Shown: positions 41,824-52,480 of the stretch, piece by piece
Numbering within the stretch: position 1 is the first letter of the stretch
Layout of the letters: each line of letters begins with the position of its first letter
Source of the DNA: Hoplostethus atlanticus
Taxonomy: Eukaryota > Chordata > Actinopteri > Trachichthyiformes > Trachichthyidae
Direction: 5' to 3'
NCBI GenBank assembly: GCA_034670405.1
Contig: JAXDDX010000007.1
Location: 2,968,001 to 3,032,000, forward strand
Length of the DNA stretch: 64,000 nucleotides
Position numbers and translations under genes: made by a program
Notes under the pieces: model-generated
The model's database searches: none
The model's input: the letters and a program-made list of their open reading frames with translations, nothing else
Told to the model about the DNA's origin: nothing

Positions 41824-44798
41824 TCATAGTTTGGCACACTCTTCACAGTGATCCAGGTACTCGGCTGCATCCCTGTCATCGAACGTGGTGAGGCATCTCG
41901 GGCACTGTAGCTCTGATAAGCCCTGGCGTTCAGTCCAGGCAGGGTTCGGCGTTGCCGCCGCGGGCTGTTTTGGCGGCTCGGCGCTGGTCCGTAGCAAATG
42001 CTCTGCAGGGTCCTTGTGCCGCCTCGAGGTGATCCTGTGTCCGATGTGCACGCGACACATGGGTGCTGCGTCTCTGTTCTCCCGACTTGCTCCCTGGTGA
42101 AGACAATGATGTGCATATGACGCTTATTCTTTTTGCCATATAAGCTACAGTAGGCAACAATTATGGGAAGGTGGGAGAGCCAATAAAAAGGAACCGAATG
42201 AGTCTTGATGCGCTCTGTTCGCCGAAGTGAAGGGCCGTGGTCTCACCTGTTTGTGCAGCTGCTGTTGCAACTGAGAAATCTCCTCCTCCAGGTTTTGGAT
42301 CCTGCCCTGTGCCCTCTCTCTGTCAGAGCGCTCTGACTTGAAGTCCTCTGTGTAGATGAGGACCTGAAGAAGGAAAAGATTGATTTTTTTTAAAACCATG
42401 CTGGCTTAATAATTGTATTTAATCAATATTGTGAGTGACACGTTGGGTGCACACACTGACTACGCCAATAAAGCTGTATGAAATGAAATTGTAAGTAAGC
42501 AACTGCACTGACCTGCTGCTCCAGTGTCTGAATTCGCTCCTGGCCTCGCCTCCTTATCTCCTCCAGCTCTCGGCCCAGCTTCGCGCTCTCGATCATCCTC
42601 TCCTCCAGTAAACCGTTGAGCCTGGAAATCTCCTGATGAAGCAGTCCGCTGCTGACAGAGCCCAGTCCGGACGCCAAGCCGAGACCGGCCCTCGGCTCGG
42701 GCCCCGCTCCTCCTGGACAGGGGCTAGAGACCAGGTGGGTAGTGGTCTCCTTGAGCCTCTGACATAAGCCTCTAACATACTCCTCCCTGCTGGAATCGTA
42801 CTTCTGCCATTTAGCATTCAGAGCTTCCACCTAAAAGGAAGAGAGGCAGGTTAACCCTTCTGAACTTGCTGTACGTTCTGTATTATGTATGGTTGCATGA
42901 TGTGTTGGGTTATCAGATCAGTTACAACTCAAAGCCTTTTAGTCTACATATATCATGTTAAATCACGTTTGCGTGGTAACTGATGGGATTGGGTTCACAC
43001 TGTGTTTGTTTCTTACATATGTCACTCGCTGCTTCAGCTGTCGATTCTCCTCCTGAAGTTGACAGACCTGGGCATTAACACCGATCGTGCTAGAAGACTC
43101 AGCCATCTAGAATAAAAAGGGGAGAGAGAAGTTCAAACCAGCCCCTCCAAAAGTCAACTCTGTTTATATCATTTAAACACGGGGACGCTCTGGGCTCCGG
43201 CGCCACCTTCGACACAAGACCCAATGCAGAAGCAGGTGAATCATCCCCATTGTATGTTTGAACTTCAATGCAGCCACTACGTTAAGGCGTTACGCACCTC
43301 CCTAGCCCTCTGCTGCTGAGGCACCTCCTCCGTTAGTCCTGCCTTCTTCTCCCTCTCCAGCCTGGCCAGCAACTCCTGGCACACCTTAACAGTCGCACCT
43401 AGTTGGCCACGCAGCTGATCGGCCTCCTCGGCCAGTGAGGTGCAGAGTACGGACCTGGTGGCATCAGCTCGGTCCCTCTCCACCAGGGCAGAGCGCAGCC
43501 TCTGGATCTCCTGGTCCTTCTCATGGTCCGGCTGACACCTGACGCTCTCCAACTCCCTTTCCTTCTCTCTGAGCTGCACGCACAGCCTGTGGATCTCCTG
43601 GAAGACACAGATGATTTGCCTTGACCACGCTGTATCATGCTGTGTTCATTTCATCAATCAACACTCAACACTCAATCACATATTTTGTGAACTACAGGTC
43701 CTATCCCATGTGGTGTCTATGCACTTGGAAGCAAAAAGAATTCAAACATTTTAAAAATAACATGGCATCAATGTTTCAAAATGTAGATCAACTATCCCCA
43801 ACAGGCACCAACAACAAAAAAACACTATAATATTCAGATCTGGATTTATAGTGTCCATATATGAATACTATGTCCTACTATGATGGGATGCAACAGGCGA
43901 TTTCGAGAAACAAACATATATAAAGCACTAAATAAATCACCATATGATACAGAGTGGGGATAAACAATAATCTTTTATGATAAAAATTATTCTTTACCTT
44001 TAACTCATGGATCAGCTCCAAATTTCAAAAAAGCACTTTGTCAGTTCAGATGCAACCTCTACTGGAATTGTTTCAAATAGTGGATCTAATGAACATTTTA
44101 CTTTATGGTGAACTTGTTACAGGCTTATTTATGGTATTTGTTATGTCCTATCAGAATAATATTCCCATAGGGATTTACTTAGGGAGTTATTTTTGGTAAG
44201 GGAAATTTGATAATTGTATATCTACACTGGGCAAGCGTATACAGTTAAATTGGATATAATAACAGAAGGGTTGGGGGTTGTTTTCTTATTGGTAGTGTAA
44301 AATTGGCCAGTGTAAAAAAAAACTTCTTGAAAATTAGCTGTGTGCACCCACATGGAGCCAATCTACTGTACTGATCTCCACCACGTCCTCCAGCAGCCAA
44401 CCGATCTGTCCTAAATGTACGCACAAATGTAACTGCTATCGGGGCACAAGACGTTATTTCTTGCTCACCTGTTGACTTATCTCCGCTTGCCGAGATGCCT
44501 TGACCTCCGTTTCGTTCCTCTTTTGTTTCAGTTTGCAGATTTCTTTACACAAGCTCTCCAACAAAGACTTGGACGGCCCGATGACGATCGGCTCCTTATC
44601 GTCCACGTTGACGCAGATCCTCTCGTATCGCCCCAGCCTCGCTTTTAAGTCCGCAATTAAACTGTCCTTCTTGTAGATTTGCTTATTCAAAATGTCGATC
44701 TCCTGTCGCGTTTCGTGATAGAGCGTATTCAACGTGTTGTAACTTCTTTTTTTGTCTTTCAGCACGTCGTTGTCCGTGTTTATACTGACGCTATCCAT
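41824..44798 (-). CDS. tnip2: TNFAIP3-interacting protein 2 (ABIN-2)
   Basis: ABIN-2 is a cytosolic ubiquitin-binding adaptor that works with A20, NFKB1 p105 and TPL2 to restrain NF-kappaB and stabilise TPL2. Coding exons on the minus strand are 44469-44798, 43298-43597, 43017-43106, 42513-42830, 42247-42363 and 41824-42093. All are AG/GT, start on codon boundaries and sum to 474 residues (human 429). Nearly the whole length is coiled coil. Residues about 220-270 (EENRQLKQRV then NAKWQKYDSSREEYVRGL) match the ABIN homology block. Residues about 347-375 (IYTEDFKSERSDRERAQ) are the UBAN ubiquitin-binding motif with the conserved DF..ER. The C terminus (CPRC then HCEEC) is a CCHC zinc finger like that of NEMO and optineurin. 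The N-terminal exon is longer than in human and diverged. It lies tail-to-tail with fam193a, as in human 4p16. Confidence 0.95.
43598..44468 (-). other. tnip2 intron 1
   Basis: An 871-base intron whose middle (43950-44095) is the second copy of the segment found at the tnip2 3' end. No further exon is apparent. Confidence 0.7.
43950..44095. repeat. Duplicated segment, copy in tnip2 intron 1
   Basis: Direct-orientation counterpart of 40974-41125, with long shared words in the same order and several small gaps. The separation is about 3 kb. It could be one of two copies of an unknown dispersed element, or the trace of a local segmental duplication. Confidence 0.75.
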
Positions 44799-44954
44799 TG
44801 CAAGCTTTTGTAGACGTGAGAGAAGATCAACTTTTAATAATCCAGCATTTGACGTCTCTGCTCTGGCGTTTAGTCTTCAGAAATGGACCGAGGGGGTCAA
44901 TTGTATCGGGGATGTGGCGCATCCCCGTCGAAAATAATATTCCGACAGTGTTCA

Positions 44955-45090
44955 GGGGATTTCCTAGGGGACTTCCCCACGGACTTTTTTGAGCTTTGTC
45001 AAATTGAGCCCTGTCTGCTGTGAGCGTTTCACCATCGCCCATGATTGGTAGGCAAAAGGTTCGTACATTAGCATGAATGGTATATAATCG
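44955..45090 (-). promoter_or_regulatory. tnip2: tnip2 promoter region with two adjacent kappaB sites
   Basis: GGGGATTTCC at 44955-44964 and GGGGACTTCC at 44967-44976 both match GGGRNNYYCC and lie two bases apart. Upstream on the minus strand are a CCAAT box (45044-45048 on the plus strand as ATTGG) and a TATATA word near 45081. All lie within 300 bases of the tnip2 ATG. Human ABIN genes respond to NF-kappaB as feedback regulators, so functional sites are plausible. The transcription start is not fixed, so the motifs may be promoter or 5' untranslated sequence. Confidence 0.55.
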
Positions 45091-45099
45091 GGGACAAAC

Positions 45100-48060
45100 A
45101 AATCATCAATACCTACGGGCAAAAAAAGTTCCCGTCAAATTTAACATGAGAAAGAAAAACTGGTGCTGCCTTCAAGCGCCTTCGTAAACTCGTACTTCCT
45201 AGTACCGATGTCGTGAAAACGACTTGCCGCGCGTTCCAGTGCTTTTGGTTAGAGGTAATAGCAAAATGCGGTCTTTAAAAGACTCGTTTTTTTTGGGTAA
45301 TTCACGCGACACAGAGCTACCTTGACCTTTGAAGAGCAGAAAATGTGCATCAGGCGTGTAGCCTAATTAATATTAGTATGAATTTTACTAGCTAAAAGTT
45401 AATGTACAAGTGTCACAACTAAAAGTTAAACAAAGAACACAAATATAAACATACAACAATATGAATTATTTACGTGACATGCCAAACAATAACACATAAT
45501 AATATAATACATCACTTTCCCCATCAGTTGTTGACACGGTTTCCACGCTATTTGCCCCCTAAACGTCACATCTGGCCAACTTGGGCATCATCGAAAATTC
45601 CCCCTTTCCCAGTCATTTTGTTGGGTTGTTCACTAGTTGTGATATTTTCGACAGCACGCGAATGCAGCATAAACGCAACGCAGGTCTTTAATGAAACAGA
45701 ACGCACTCCTTGGCTATCGGCATCTAAAACCTTTCCATAGCCACATTTTTAGCTGTACTTCTCTATCAGCGTCACTATGTTGTCACTCCTGTGCCAAGTA
45801 CTGTCTCAATACTTGTTTCCAGAGTTAAGGGGTCATGGCCACTCGGGTGTGATATAATGTTACTCAAATGTGGCTACACCTGGTGGTGGAATAAATCAAA
45901 CCCTCACTGTAATATTCATAATGGAAGTTACATTGTGTTTGTGGGAGGGCTGTTCATTATCGTACTTTCTGGTACTTTCTGGTATTTTTTTAATCTCCTG
46001 TGGCATTACTGTAACATTCCTATAATGTCCCTGTAATATCATATAGTTACTTATAGTTTTCTGTGATATTTGTATAGAATCTTTCTATAATTGAATATAG
46101 GATAAGGCCACTATAGTTATTTTCGTAAAGAAAGATCGCTTGATTGAATTATATCTAAACATTAGTTCCCTCGTCCTTTTAAAAGATAAACTGATCCCTA
46201 AGTTGATAATCAACAGCATCAAGTGTTGATGATGAAGATTAATGTATAGTAACATCATTCAGCATGTCTAAACAAAAGCCTAGACCATGTAACACTCTCT
46301 AAAATAAATACTGGAATATATGACACTGGTATTGAAAAGTAAATGGAACAAGGGCATATTTATTTCAAGAAAGGTTGCTTAACCACAACCTCTACACTGG
46401 TTACAATACTTCACGATGCTTGATCTAGGTAACATTATTATGGTCAATAATTCCTTACTTGACGTTGTGCTAATTCTGTGGGTAGGTTCATAAAGTCAAT
46501 CATGGGAACTTGATAGGTTGATTTGCCTGCACAGTTGTTTAACCTTTCACGATAACATGAGATGAAGAGATGAGGTGTGGTGAGGTGAAGTGAAGTGAGG
46601 TGAGATGAGATGAGAGATGAGGCAAGGTGAGGGGAGGGGAGATGAGATGAGGTGAGGTGAGATAAGATAAGATAAGACAAAATAAGAGGAAAGAAAAGAA
46701 GAGATGAGGTAAGATGAGAAGAGAAAAGAAGAGATGAGGTAAAATGAGAAGAGAAAATAAGAGATAAGATTTCCCTTAAGAATCAAATTATTGAAAAACA
46801 AATGGATGTCAATACAAAAACAAATATTATATATAAAGATATTATATTTATGTCCAAAACACATGAAACTCTGCCCAAACATTCAAGCACAACCCACGAG
46901 CAAGCATGAACAGCCTGGATTAAATGTCCATATGTCTCGTGCTATACAGACACTATCTTGTGGTTTAAAGAAACAAGGTTCAAGACAAAACTGTAATTGA
47001 AGTGGATCATAAACATGTGTCATGAAGAACACTTGGAATATAAAATCAAAACACAATATTTCCGAAAACACACCACTTGACGCCTCTTACCTGGTTACCA
47101 ATCCCATGACCATGATTTTGTTACTTACTTCCAGCAGGTGGTGCTATTTAATCAATAATAGGTTTATCTTCTCCCTTTCTCCTTCTGACTATAAAGATAT
47201 GAATATGGCGTTATTTTTAATTGGCAACGTACATTTCTGCTCTCCCAAAGGTATCAACAATCATTCATTTTAAATCATTTTTTTATTTCTGGGTTTAAGG
47301 CTTTTCTATAATGGATACATACAAAATCGGTCGAAATTGTCTTCTTTACCTATAGGTTTCTGATACTTAACAATTGAATGAGTCGGGTCGACCCTGCGGG
47401 TGACATTTATGCTTTTATCGATCAAAACTTTATACAAGAATAATACACAATATTTGATATTTACAGAGTAATACGTCAAAAAATACTTTAGATTGCACAC
47501 ATACACAACAGCGTGATTATTTCCGCTTACCAAGTCGTTGCTCATTCACGAAACCATTACCAAGCTCAACTGTGATATTCATAGTTAAAACCTAAAAAAC
47601 AGGAAATGAAATAGTTCATGGAGAAAACAGGAAACTCAAAACAACATGATGAAGTTGAAAAAGTATTATAAAAAGTTGAAGCGACGTATGAAAGTCTGAA
47701 GTAGAAAAATATTCAATTTATCATACCGTGGTAGAAAAGTATGCAGTGCAGTATTAAGGCTCAAGTACAACAAAAAAAGATTACCAAGAATATTTGAAAC
47801 ACATAACGTTGGACAGGCAGAGAATATAGCCAGCTATCTCTCATTTTGCTTGAGAAAATGGTAGGTACATAAACACAAACGACACCGTTTTGTCTTTGAA
47901 TGTCACACTATGCACACAGGAATCACAAATTCACTCAACGATATGCACTAAATAATATCTAGCCATTTTTGTATCTGCATTATGACAGAACTGACTTTCC
48001 ATGGGATACAAGCACTACTACCTATTTACTGGCGACACTCTCATCACTCCATCAAGCCTA
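45100..48060. other. Spacer between tnip2 and sfrp2, no gene recognised
   Basis: It contains a purine-rich GAGATGAGGTGAG-type simple repeat at 46556-46770. Between about 45830 and 46140 an AT-rich stretch ends CACTATAGTTATTTTCG, resembling the end of the element at 48218-48418. Other reading frames look accidental. Confidence 0.6.
46556..46770. repeat. Purine-rich simple repeat (GAGATGAG-type)
   Basis: About 200 bases of nearly pure purine on the plus strand built from degenerate GATGAG, GGTGAG and GAGAAGA units. It produces only artefactual Ser/His/Leu-rich reading frames on the minus strand. Confidence 0.85.
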
Positions 48061-48062
48061 CT

Positions 48063-48068
48063 TTTATT
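48063..48068 (-). terminator. sfrp2: Candidate polyadenylation signal of sfrp2
   Basis: AATAAA on the minus strand about 480 bases beyond the sfrp2 stop codon. If used, the 3' untranslated region would include the terminal-repeat element at 48218-48418 and a (CTG)7 run at 48442-48462. Signals further downstream are not excluded. Confidence 0.3.
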
Positions 48069-48217
48069 ATGCAGTCCTACATGAACCCCTCAAGGCCTTC
48101 TGCCTCACGACTCCTCCTGTCATGTGATTTGTTAAGAGCTTGTGGCCACGCAAGACCACTGTCTTATCAAGGAACCACTGTTGCTTTAACCCAGTTACAA
48201 CAATGAAGCATCCCAAA

Positions 48218-48418
48218 CGAAAAACAACTATAGTAATCCTATAATACAGATACCACAGCAAAACTATACTCCAATACTATAGGAATACCATAGTGATGCC
48301 ATATGAGATAGAAAATACCATAAAGTACCACGAGGTCACTATAAACTCACTATTGAACACTGCAGACACAATATAAATCCCTATAGGAATATTACAGGAA
48401 TATTATAGTGATTTTTCG
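48218..48418. mobile_element. AT-rich MITE-like element with inverted ends
   Basis: A 201-base element starting CGAAAAACAACTATAGTAAT. Its end reads CGAAAAATCACTATAATATT on the opposite strand, an imperfect inverted repeat of about 29 bases. No coding capacity and no sure target duplication. Its internal words (CTATAGGAATA, ATTACAGGAATATTATAG) resemble a family seen repeatedly in fish DNA. It lies in the presumed sfrp2 3' untranslated region. Confidence 0.5.
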
Positions 48419-48551
48419 CAGGGTTAAACAGAAGGCTACACCTGCTGCTGCTGCTGCTGCTGATGATTAAAGTGATGAAGGGCACGATGGAATGGGTCAA
48501 TTTAACCTTGATCTTCAACACTGACACCAGCAGGTCTGTACTTTTTTTTTT

Positions 48552-50310
48552 TTAGCACTGCATCTTGCGGATGCTGCGGGAAATCCTCTTGAACTCACGC
48601 TGTCCCCTCTGCCAGCGCTTCAGCGAGGTGATGACCAGGTGGCCGTCCATCTTCTGGCCCATGACCAGGTAGGCGGCGTTGATGTCGCTCATCTCCTCGC
48701 AGACGCACTGCAGGCCGTCCTTCAGCCACAGCACCGTCTTCCTCAGGTCGCGCTCGGTCACCCCGTTCAGCTTGTAAATGGTCTTGCTCTTGGTCTCCGG
48801 CACAATCTTGGTGTCGCCGTTGATGTAGGAGATCTCCTTGACTTTGATCTTCAGAGCTTGTTGAGGAACATTGATTTAAAAAAAGAAAAGATAAAAGAAT
48901 ATGAGATCGTAATCATTTTCACAAGCATCCCGTATTGACTTTACGGTCTAATACAGGGGCTTAGATGAAGCCAGGGACCCCAAGGGACCCCATCTGAGAA
49001 TACAGTTTAGTACAGAACATAACTCTGTTGTGTAGGTTGGGAGATGACACCAGTCAGTCATTACACATCCTCTCATTGTGCTATCGTGAATCAAGCAGGT
49101 CTTACAGTGAAATTCAACTACTCATTTTTTCTGGGGGCCCCTTGGAACCACCTTAAAGACCCGTTGGGGTCCCTTAGCCCCACACCGGTCTGATAAAGTA
49201 GGTAGGCGGACTTACCAAAGTCATTCTTACAGAGGTTGTCCACAATTTCGTTGTCATTCTCATCTCGTTCCTTGCAGGCATCACACACTCTGGGCACTAA
49301 AACATAAAAGAGACTTTATTAACTAAACACGTGCTATGTGTATAATATAATATCTAATGTAATATAATAATGTTATGGACATTATTCTGCAGAATGCCGA
49401 TATTCTACACAGTGGAGAATAAAGTGTACAAGCTGCATGTGTGCTCACGGAGTCTATGTCATATTCCACATTGACAGGCTGGTGCTATATACACCAGTGG
49501 CTATGGAAAATCATGCTGTTCACACATCCCCTAGAAATAAAGTTTTTTTTAATAAGAAACTCCACACTAGACTCATGAGCTAATAAATCATTATTTTACT
49601 ATATATGGCATGAGCTTCATTTTTGGGCTTTTGTGCCAAAGATTTGGGGACGGGAATTTGATTTATTTGCGTCTTAAATAGACAGAGTTAAGAATTTGAT
49701 GCGTATCGCGTCTTGTCGACACATGCAAGTCAGATATCATTCATCACATTTTGGAAACTATATCCCGTGTGGGGAAACAAAGTGCTATTATAGTTCCTAA
49801 CGAAACTTTACCCTCTTTGGTGACTGGCACGAGGTTGTCGACGCCTGCGGGCGGTATGCACAGGTCGTTGTCTGGTGGGAAACGACTGCAGTCCAACATA
49901 TCTGGCCAAGGGAAGCCAAACGCCGACATCACTGGCGCGCACCCGTGTTTGACGCTTTCGCACAGAGACCTGCACGGCTGAATGGGCTCGTCCAAGTCGT
50001 CCAGGCAGACAGGAGCGAAAAGGGAGCAGAGGAACTTTTTGGTGTCGGGGTGGCACTGCTTCTGCACCAGTGGGATCCAAGAGGAAGCTTGCTGCAGAAC
50101 TTCATTCATGGTTTCGTGTCCGAGCAGGTTCGGCAGGCGCATCTCGGTGTATTCTATGTCGTGGCACAGTTGGAGATTTGCAGGTATGGGCTTGCAGTTA
50201 TTCTTCTTATAGAATAATTCGTGCTGGCCAAAATTGTACAATCCGTGGATAGCTTCCATGCACGAAGGTAAAGTTATCACCCACATCACTGTCAGAATAA
50301 ACCCCCTCAT
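48552..50310 (-). CDS. sfrp2: Secreted frizzled-related protein 2
   Basis: SFRP2 is a secreted protein that binds Wnt ligands and frizzled receptors outside the cell and modulates Wnt and BMP signalling. Coding exons on the minus strand are 49812-50310, 49216-49296 and 48552-48856. All are AG/GT with phases that fit, giving 294 residues (human 295). Residues 1 to about 23 form a signal peptide (MRGFILTVMWVITLP...). The frizzled cysteine-rich domain follows at about 38-155, with NCKPIPANLQLC, QCHPDTKKFLCSLFAPVC and SAFGFPWPDMLDC. The netrin-like domain runs from about 170 to the end, CKNDFALKIKVKEI to RSIRKMQC. I chose the ATG at 50308-50310 because the signal peptide begins there; an in-frame ATG 18 codons upstream would bury it. 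The NANLQLC/DDLDEPIQPC sequence favours SFRP2 over SFRP1 and SFRP5. No breaks were seen. Confidence 0.97.
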
Positions 50311-50419
50311 TTTTGTAGATTTGTAAGGCTTGCGAAATAGAAACTTTAGACGCGTATGAACCAATTCAGGCGTTGCTGAGCATCAGTCAGTGTGGAGAGA
50401 GCCTCTGCCAGTGGCCAGC

Positions 50420-52127
50420 TCCTATTGTAACATGACTTTTTCTTCCAGGCATGTTGGGAGGAGTCTGCATATTGTGCGTAAAGACCTCTTATCCATTCAG
50501 CAGACTTGGTTTCATCGTATCAGGTGAACTTTGTGGACAAATTACAGTCTCCTCAGTCATTCTCATTTGCTGGCACTGTGATTTTTGCAATTCAAATTAA
50601 AGCCTGTAGTATTTTATTACTTGTGTTTTTCTTAATGATGTTCTTCTCTATTTCATCTCATGTCTGCCTTTCATGGAAATCAAAACAAAACTGCTTGACA
50701 GTTTTTTTTCTTCAGTGAATCATTTTGCTTTCACAGCCCAAAACAACAGAAATATATCTACCAAAGTAAACCCTTAATGTACCGATTTTAGACCGAGCAG
50801 TAAATAGTTGTGAAATGTTCTCCAAAGAGGCCTTTACTCTGTTCATTCAAGCAATAATTTATCATCATTAGGAGGGGTGAAATCCTCTGGGCCGGCCTGC
50901 AGGTTCATACCACATGGTGAAATATTGTTTGCCCTGGTGTGAGAACCAGACCTCCACTCCACCATACCCAGGGGGTGAAACCAAATCTCCCTCCTGCACT
51001 GCAGCTCTGGCTCCTATCCCCTCCTATACCCCCTTGAGCTAGAGTCTGGTCCACAGACAGCAGAATGGTTCTTCTCAGGCTTGACCCTGTGTTCCTCCCA
51101 CAGAAGAAAAAAAAAAAAGAAAAATAAGAGAAGGGGTGAATTTTTCAATCTTGGGGGTGATTTTTGTAGAATTTCTTGCTTTGGCATGTAATGTTAGCCT
51201 GCAGTTCAACCAAGGGATTTAACGATTCGATTCGATGAATGGTCAGAGGCTCCACAGTAAAATAAACCTCAGACCAATTTAAAGTCCATATTTTTATTTT
51301 GTTGTTTGCTGAATCAGAGAATTGCCATGCAATTAAGACACAATGCAGCACTCTCTGCTGTAACACTGGAGACCCACTACTGGCACATTTTGATTTATGG
51401 ATTGAAGCCATATTGTCTGTGCTGTCATTTCTACTGAACTTTCAATACAAGGACCTGCAGTATGTGACTGTTAATCACGAGTCTTATATGCAATTTAAGG
51501 CTGGAAAAGTGCTTGCTTACATTTGTGTCTGTGTACAATGTTTGTTAACAGTGAATTCAACAAGTCTGCATTTGAGTTATGAACACTGCAATACCTTATT
51601 TTCCATGTACAAGTCAAACTCTTCTTCTCTTCTTTGTGTCTTCATCCTCTTCTTCTTCTGCTGCTATAAAGTACCATGCACACAACAGACTATGTGCATA
51701 AAGCTTGTCAGACGCCTGGATAACATCATCCAATGTTTCCAACCCATCCCACAGTTCAACATGCACCATGTAACACTTGCTGGGCATGTTTGTAAAATTA
51801 ACCGAAGCTCCATTTAAACAGAGAGAGCACTCTGGCTGCATCGGAGTAGATCAGAATTATCGTAGTGGTTTATGGGATGGGTGAGTGGGAAACTGTTGTC
51901 AGTCGCAAATAATTTGCACAAATAAACCCTCTGGCTACTTCATGAATTAAAAGGCTGTGGTGAGTTGTGGTTTGAAGAAGACAGCTGGCTGGCATTTGGC
52001 TACTGCTGCAAACATTTGAACAGTCCTGCACTTCTCCCTCGGCCTCCTGGGTCCACGCTGAGCTCTGATGCTCTCAGCGGGCTACGTTTCGAAGATCGGA
52101 GTTGAAATGTTGATAGCGTATAAGCGG
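50420..52127. other. sfrp2 upstream region, no gene recognised
   Basis: This stretch includes the sfrp2 5' flank, in which I see no clear TATA box. An open frame of 172 codons at 51299-51817 lacks any domain, homologue or splice context that I recognise and is probably accidental. An A-rich run lies at about 51105-51130. Confidence 0.5.
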
Positions 52128-52480
52128 TACATTGCATTACATTACATTACAGTCATTTAGCAGACGCTTTTATCCAAAGTGACTTACAATAAGTGCATTC
52201 AACATAGGTAGGCAAGAAAACTACTAGTCACCAGAAATCGTAAGTGCATTTCCTTCCTAAACAAGCAACTAAGAGCAGAACTAGTGTTAAGGTAAGAGTG
52301 CAATAAGTTAGCTACCTACTTTTTCTTAAACAAATGAGACAAATAAGAAAATCAAATAAACAAGAGCTAAGACAAATAAGTGTATCAAATAAACAAGAGC
52401 CAATAAACAAGAGCTCAGACAAATAATTGACGACAAATAGGCAAGGCTAAGGTACAGTTTGGCGCCACTGTAGACTTGAG
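52128..52480. repeat. Dispersed teleost repeat with ACATT tandem start
   Basis: It begins with tandem CATTA units followed by CAGTCATTTAGCAGACGC, TTTTATCCAAAGTGACTTAC and AATAAGTGCATTCAAC. This block recurs very often in ray-finned fish genomes. The rest carries AATAAG-rich words and fades out near 52480. I cannot assign its class (SINE-like or DNA-transposon derived) from this copy. Confidence 0.65.

Noticed and set aside
46444-46882. Ser/Leu/His-rich minus-strand frames
   Set aside because: They arise from the purine-rich simple repeat.
51299-51817. 172-codon open frame upstream of sfrp2
   Set aside because: No recognised domain, no splice context and Cys/Leu/Phe-rich composition typical of chance translation of AT-rich DNA. 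An overlapping minus-strand frame is equally featureless.
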